The notes beneath the pieces were generated by a model that made no database searches, was not told the origin of the DNA, and saw only the letters and a list, made by a program, of their open reading frames with translations. A stretch of 43,319 nt of DNA from Hyphomicrobium sp. (GTDB taxonomy: Bacteria; Pseudomonadota; Alphaproteobacteria; Rhizobiales; Hyphomicrobiaceae), in the NCBI GenBank assembly GCA_002928955.1, contig PERT01000027.1, positions 1 through 43,319 on the forward strand. The letters are read 5' to 3'. This document shows positions 43,292 through 43,319 of this stretch, piece by piece (the stretch's first letter is position 1; the number at the start of each line of letters is the position of its first letter). Made by a program: the position numbers and the translations under genes.

Positions 43292-43319
43292 CTAGTGTAG
43301 CTTTTGCATCTGGCGTTTG
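43292..43319. repeat. Hairpin element B2 (truncated at window end)
   Basis: The first 28 bases of a B element, identical to the start of B1 at 19719, including the TTTT bulge. It confirms that A-spacer-B is a unit found at two places about 23.5 kb apart. Confidence 0.85.

Overview
The window is high-GC DNA from an alphaproteobacterium, most likely of the Hyphomicrobiales (Nitrobacteraceae/Xanthobacteraceae-like). That placement is my inference. It rests on the class II DAHP synthase, a second GluRS with ALSKR in place of KMSKS, the ECF sigma/ChrR pair and the many alphaproteobacterial housekeeping types. Most of the window is chromosomal core genes; two parts are unusual.

Positions 1-6988 (minus strand) hold a phage-like packaging remnant: small terminase, large terminase, then an HK97-type portal protein whose C-terminus is a toxin-like module. 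The portal is followed by its presumed immunity gene and then by an array of orphan toxin C-terminal modules. Each orphan carries the same 57-bp portal-derived leader (FNPYHDELGRFTTADGA) and, where complete, its own small immunity gene. This looks like the orphan-CT arrays of CdiA/Rhs systems, but the carrier is a phage portal. The array runs off the left edge.

Positions 7090-36983 are metabolic and envelope genes. They include a secreted unknown, a cytochrome c, NadE, DAHP synthase, YceI, an SDR, glutathione reductase-RpiA, a succinate-semialdehyde-type dehydrogenase, phosphoglycolate phosphatase, a methyltransferase, a GNAT, GltX, an MFS permease and a FadL porin. They end with a minus-strand block of transketolase, Pgk, Gph, CcdA and ThiD, preceded by a KefB-type antiporter. 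The gap gene often found between tkt and pgk is absent.

Positions 37110-42720 form a singlet-oxygen-type stress module: ECF sigma (RpoE/ECF11), zinc anti-sigma ChrR and an SDR on the plus strand, facing a minus-strand operon of FAD amine oxidase-like protein, DUF1365 and a cyclopropane-fatty-acid-synthase-like methyltransferase. Matching GATC-N17/18-CGTA promoters lie upstream of both arms.

Intergenic DNA carries a family of 71-80 bp hairpins (at 15015, 19633-19796, 26132-26465 and 43130-43319). They differ in sequence but share one architecture: CTAGTG...CACTAG ends, a 9-11 bp outer stem, a one-sided 3-5 nt bulge, a 14-16 bp inner stem and a 21-22 nt loop. They occur as mirrored pairs joined by a 13-nt spacer, resembling REP/BIME or MITE elements. 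I saw no rRNA, tRNA or CRISPR array.
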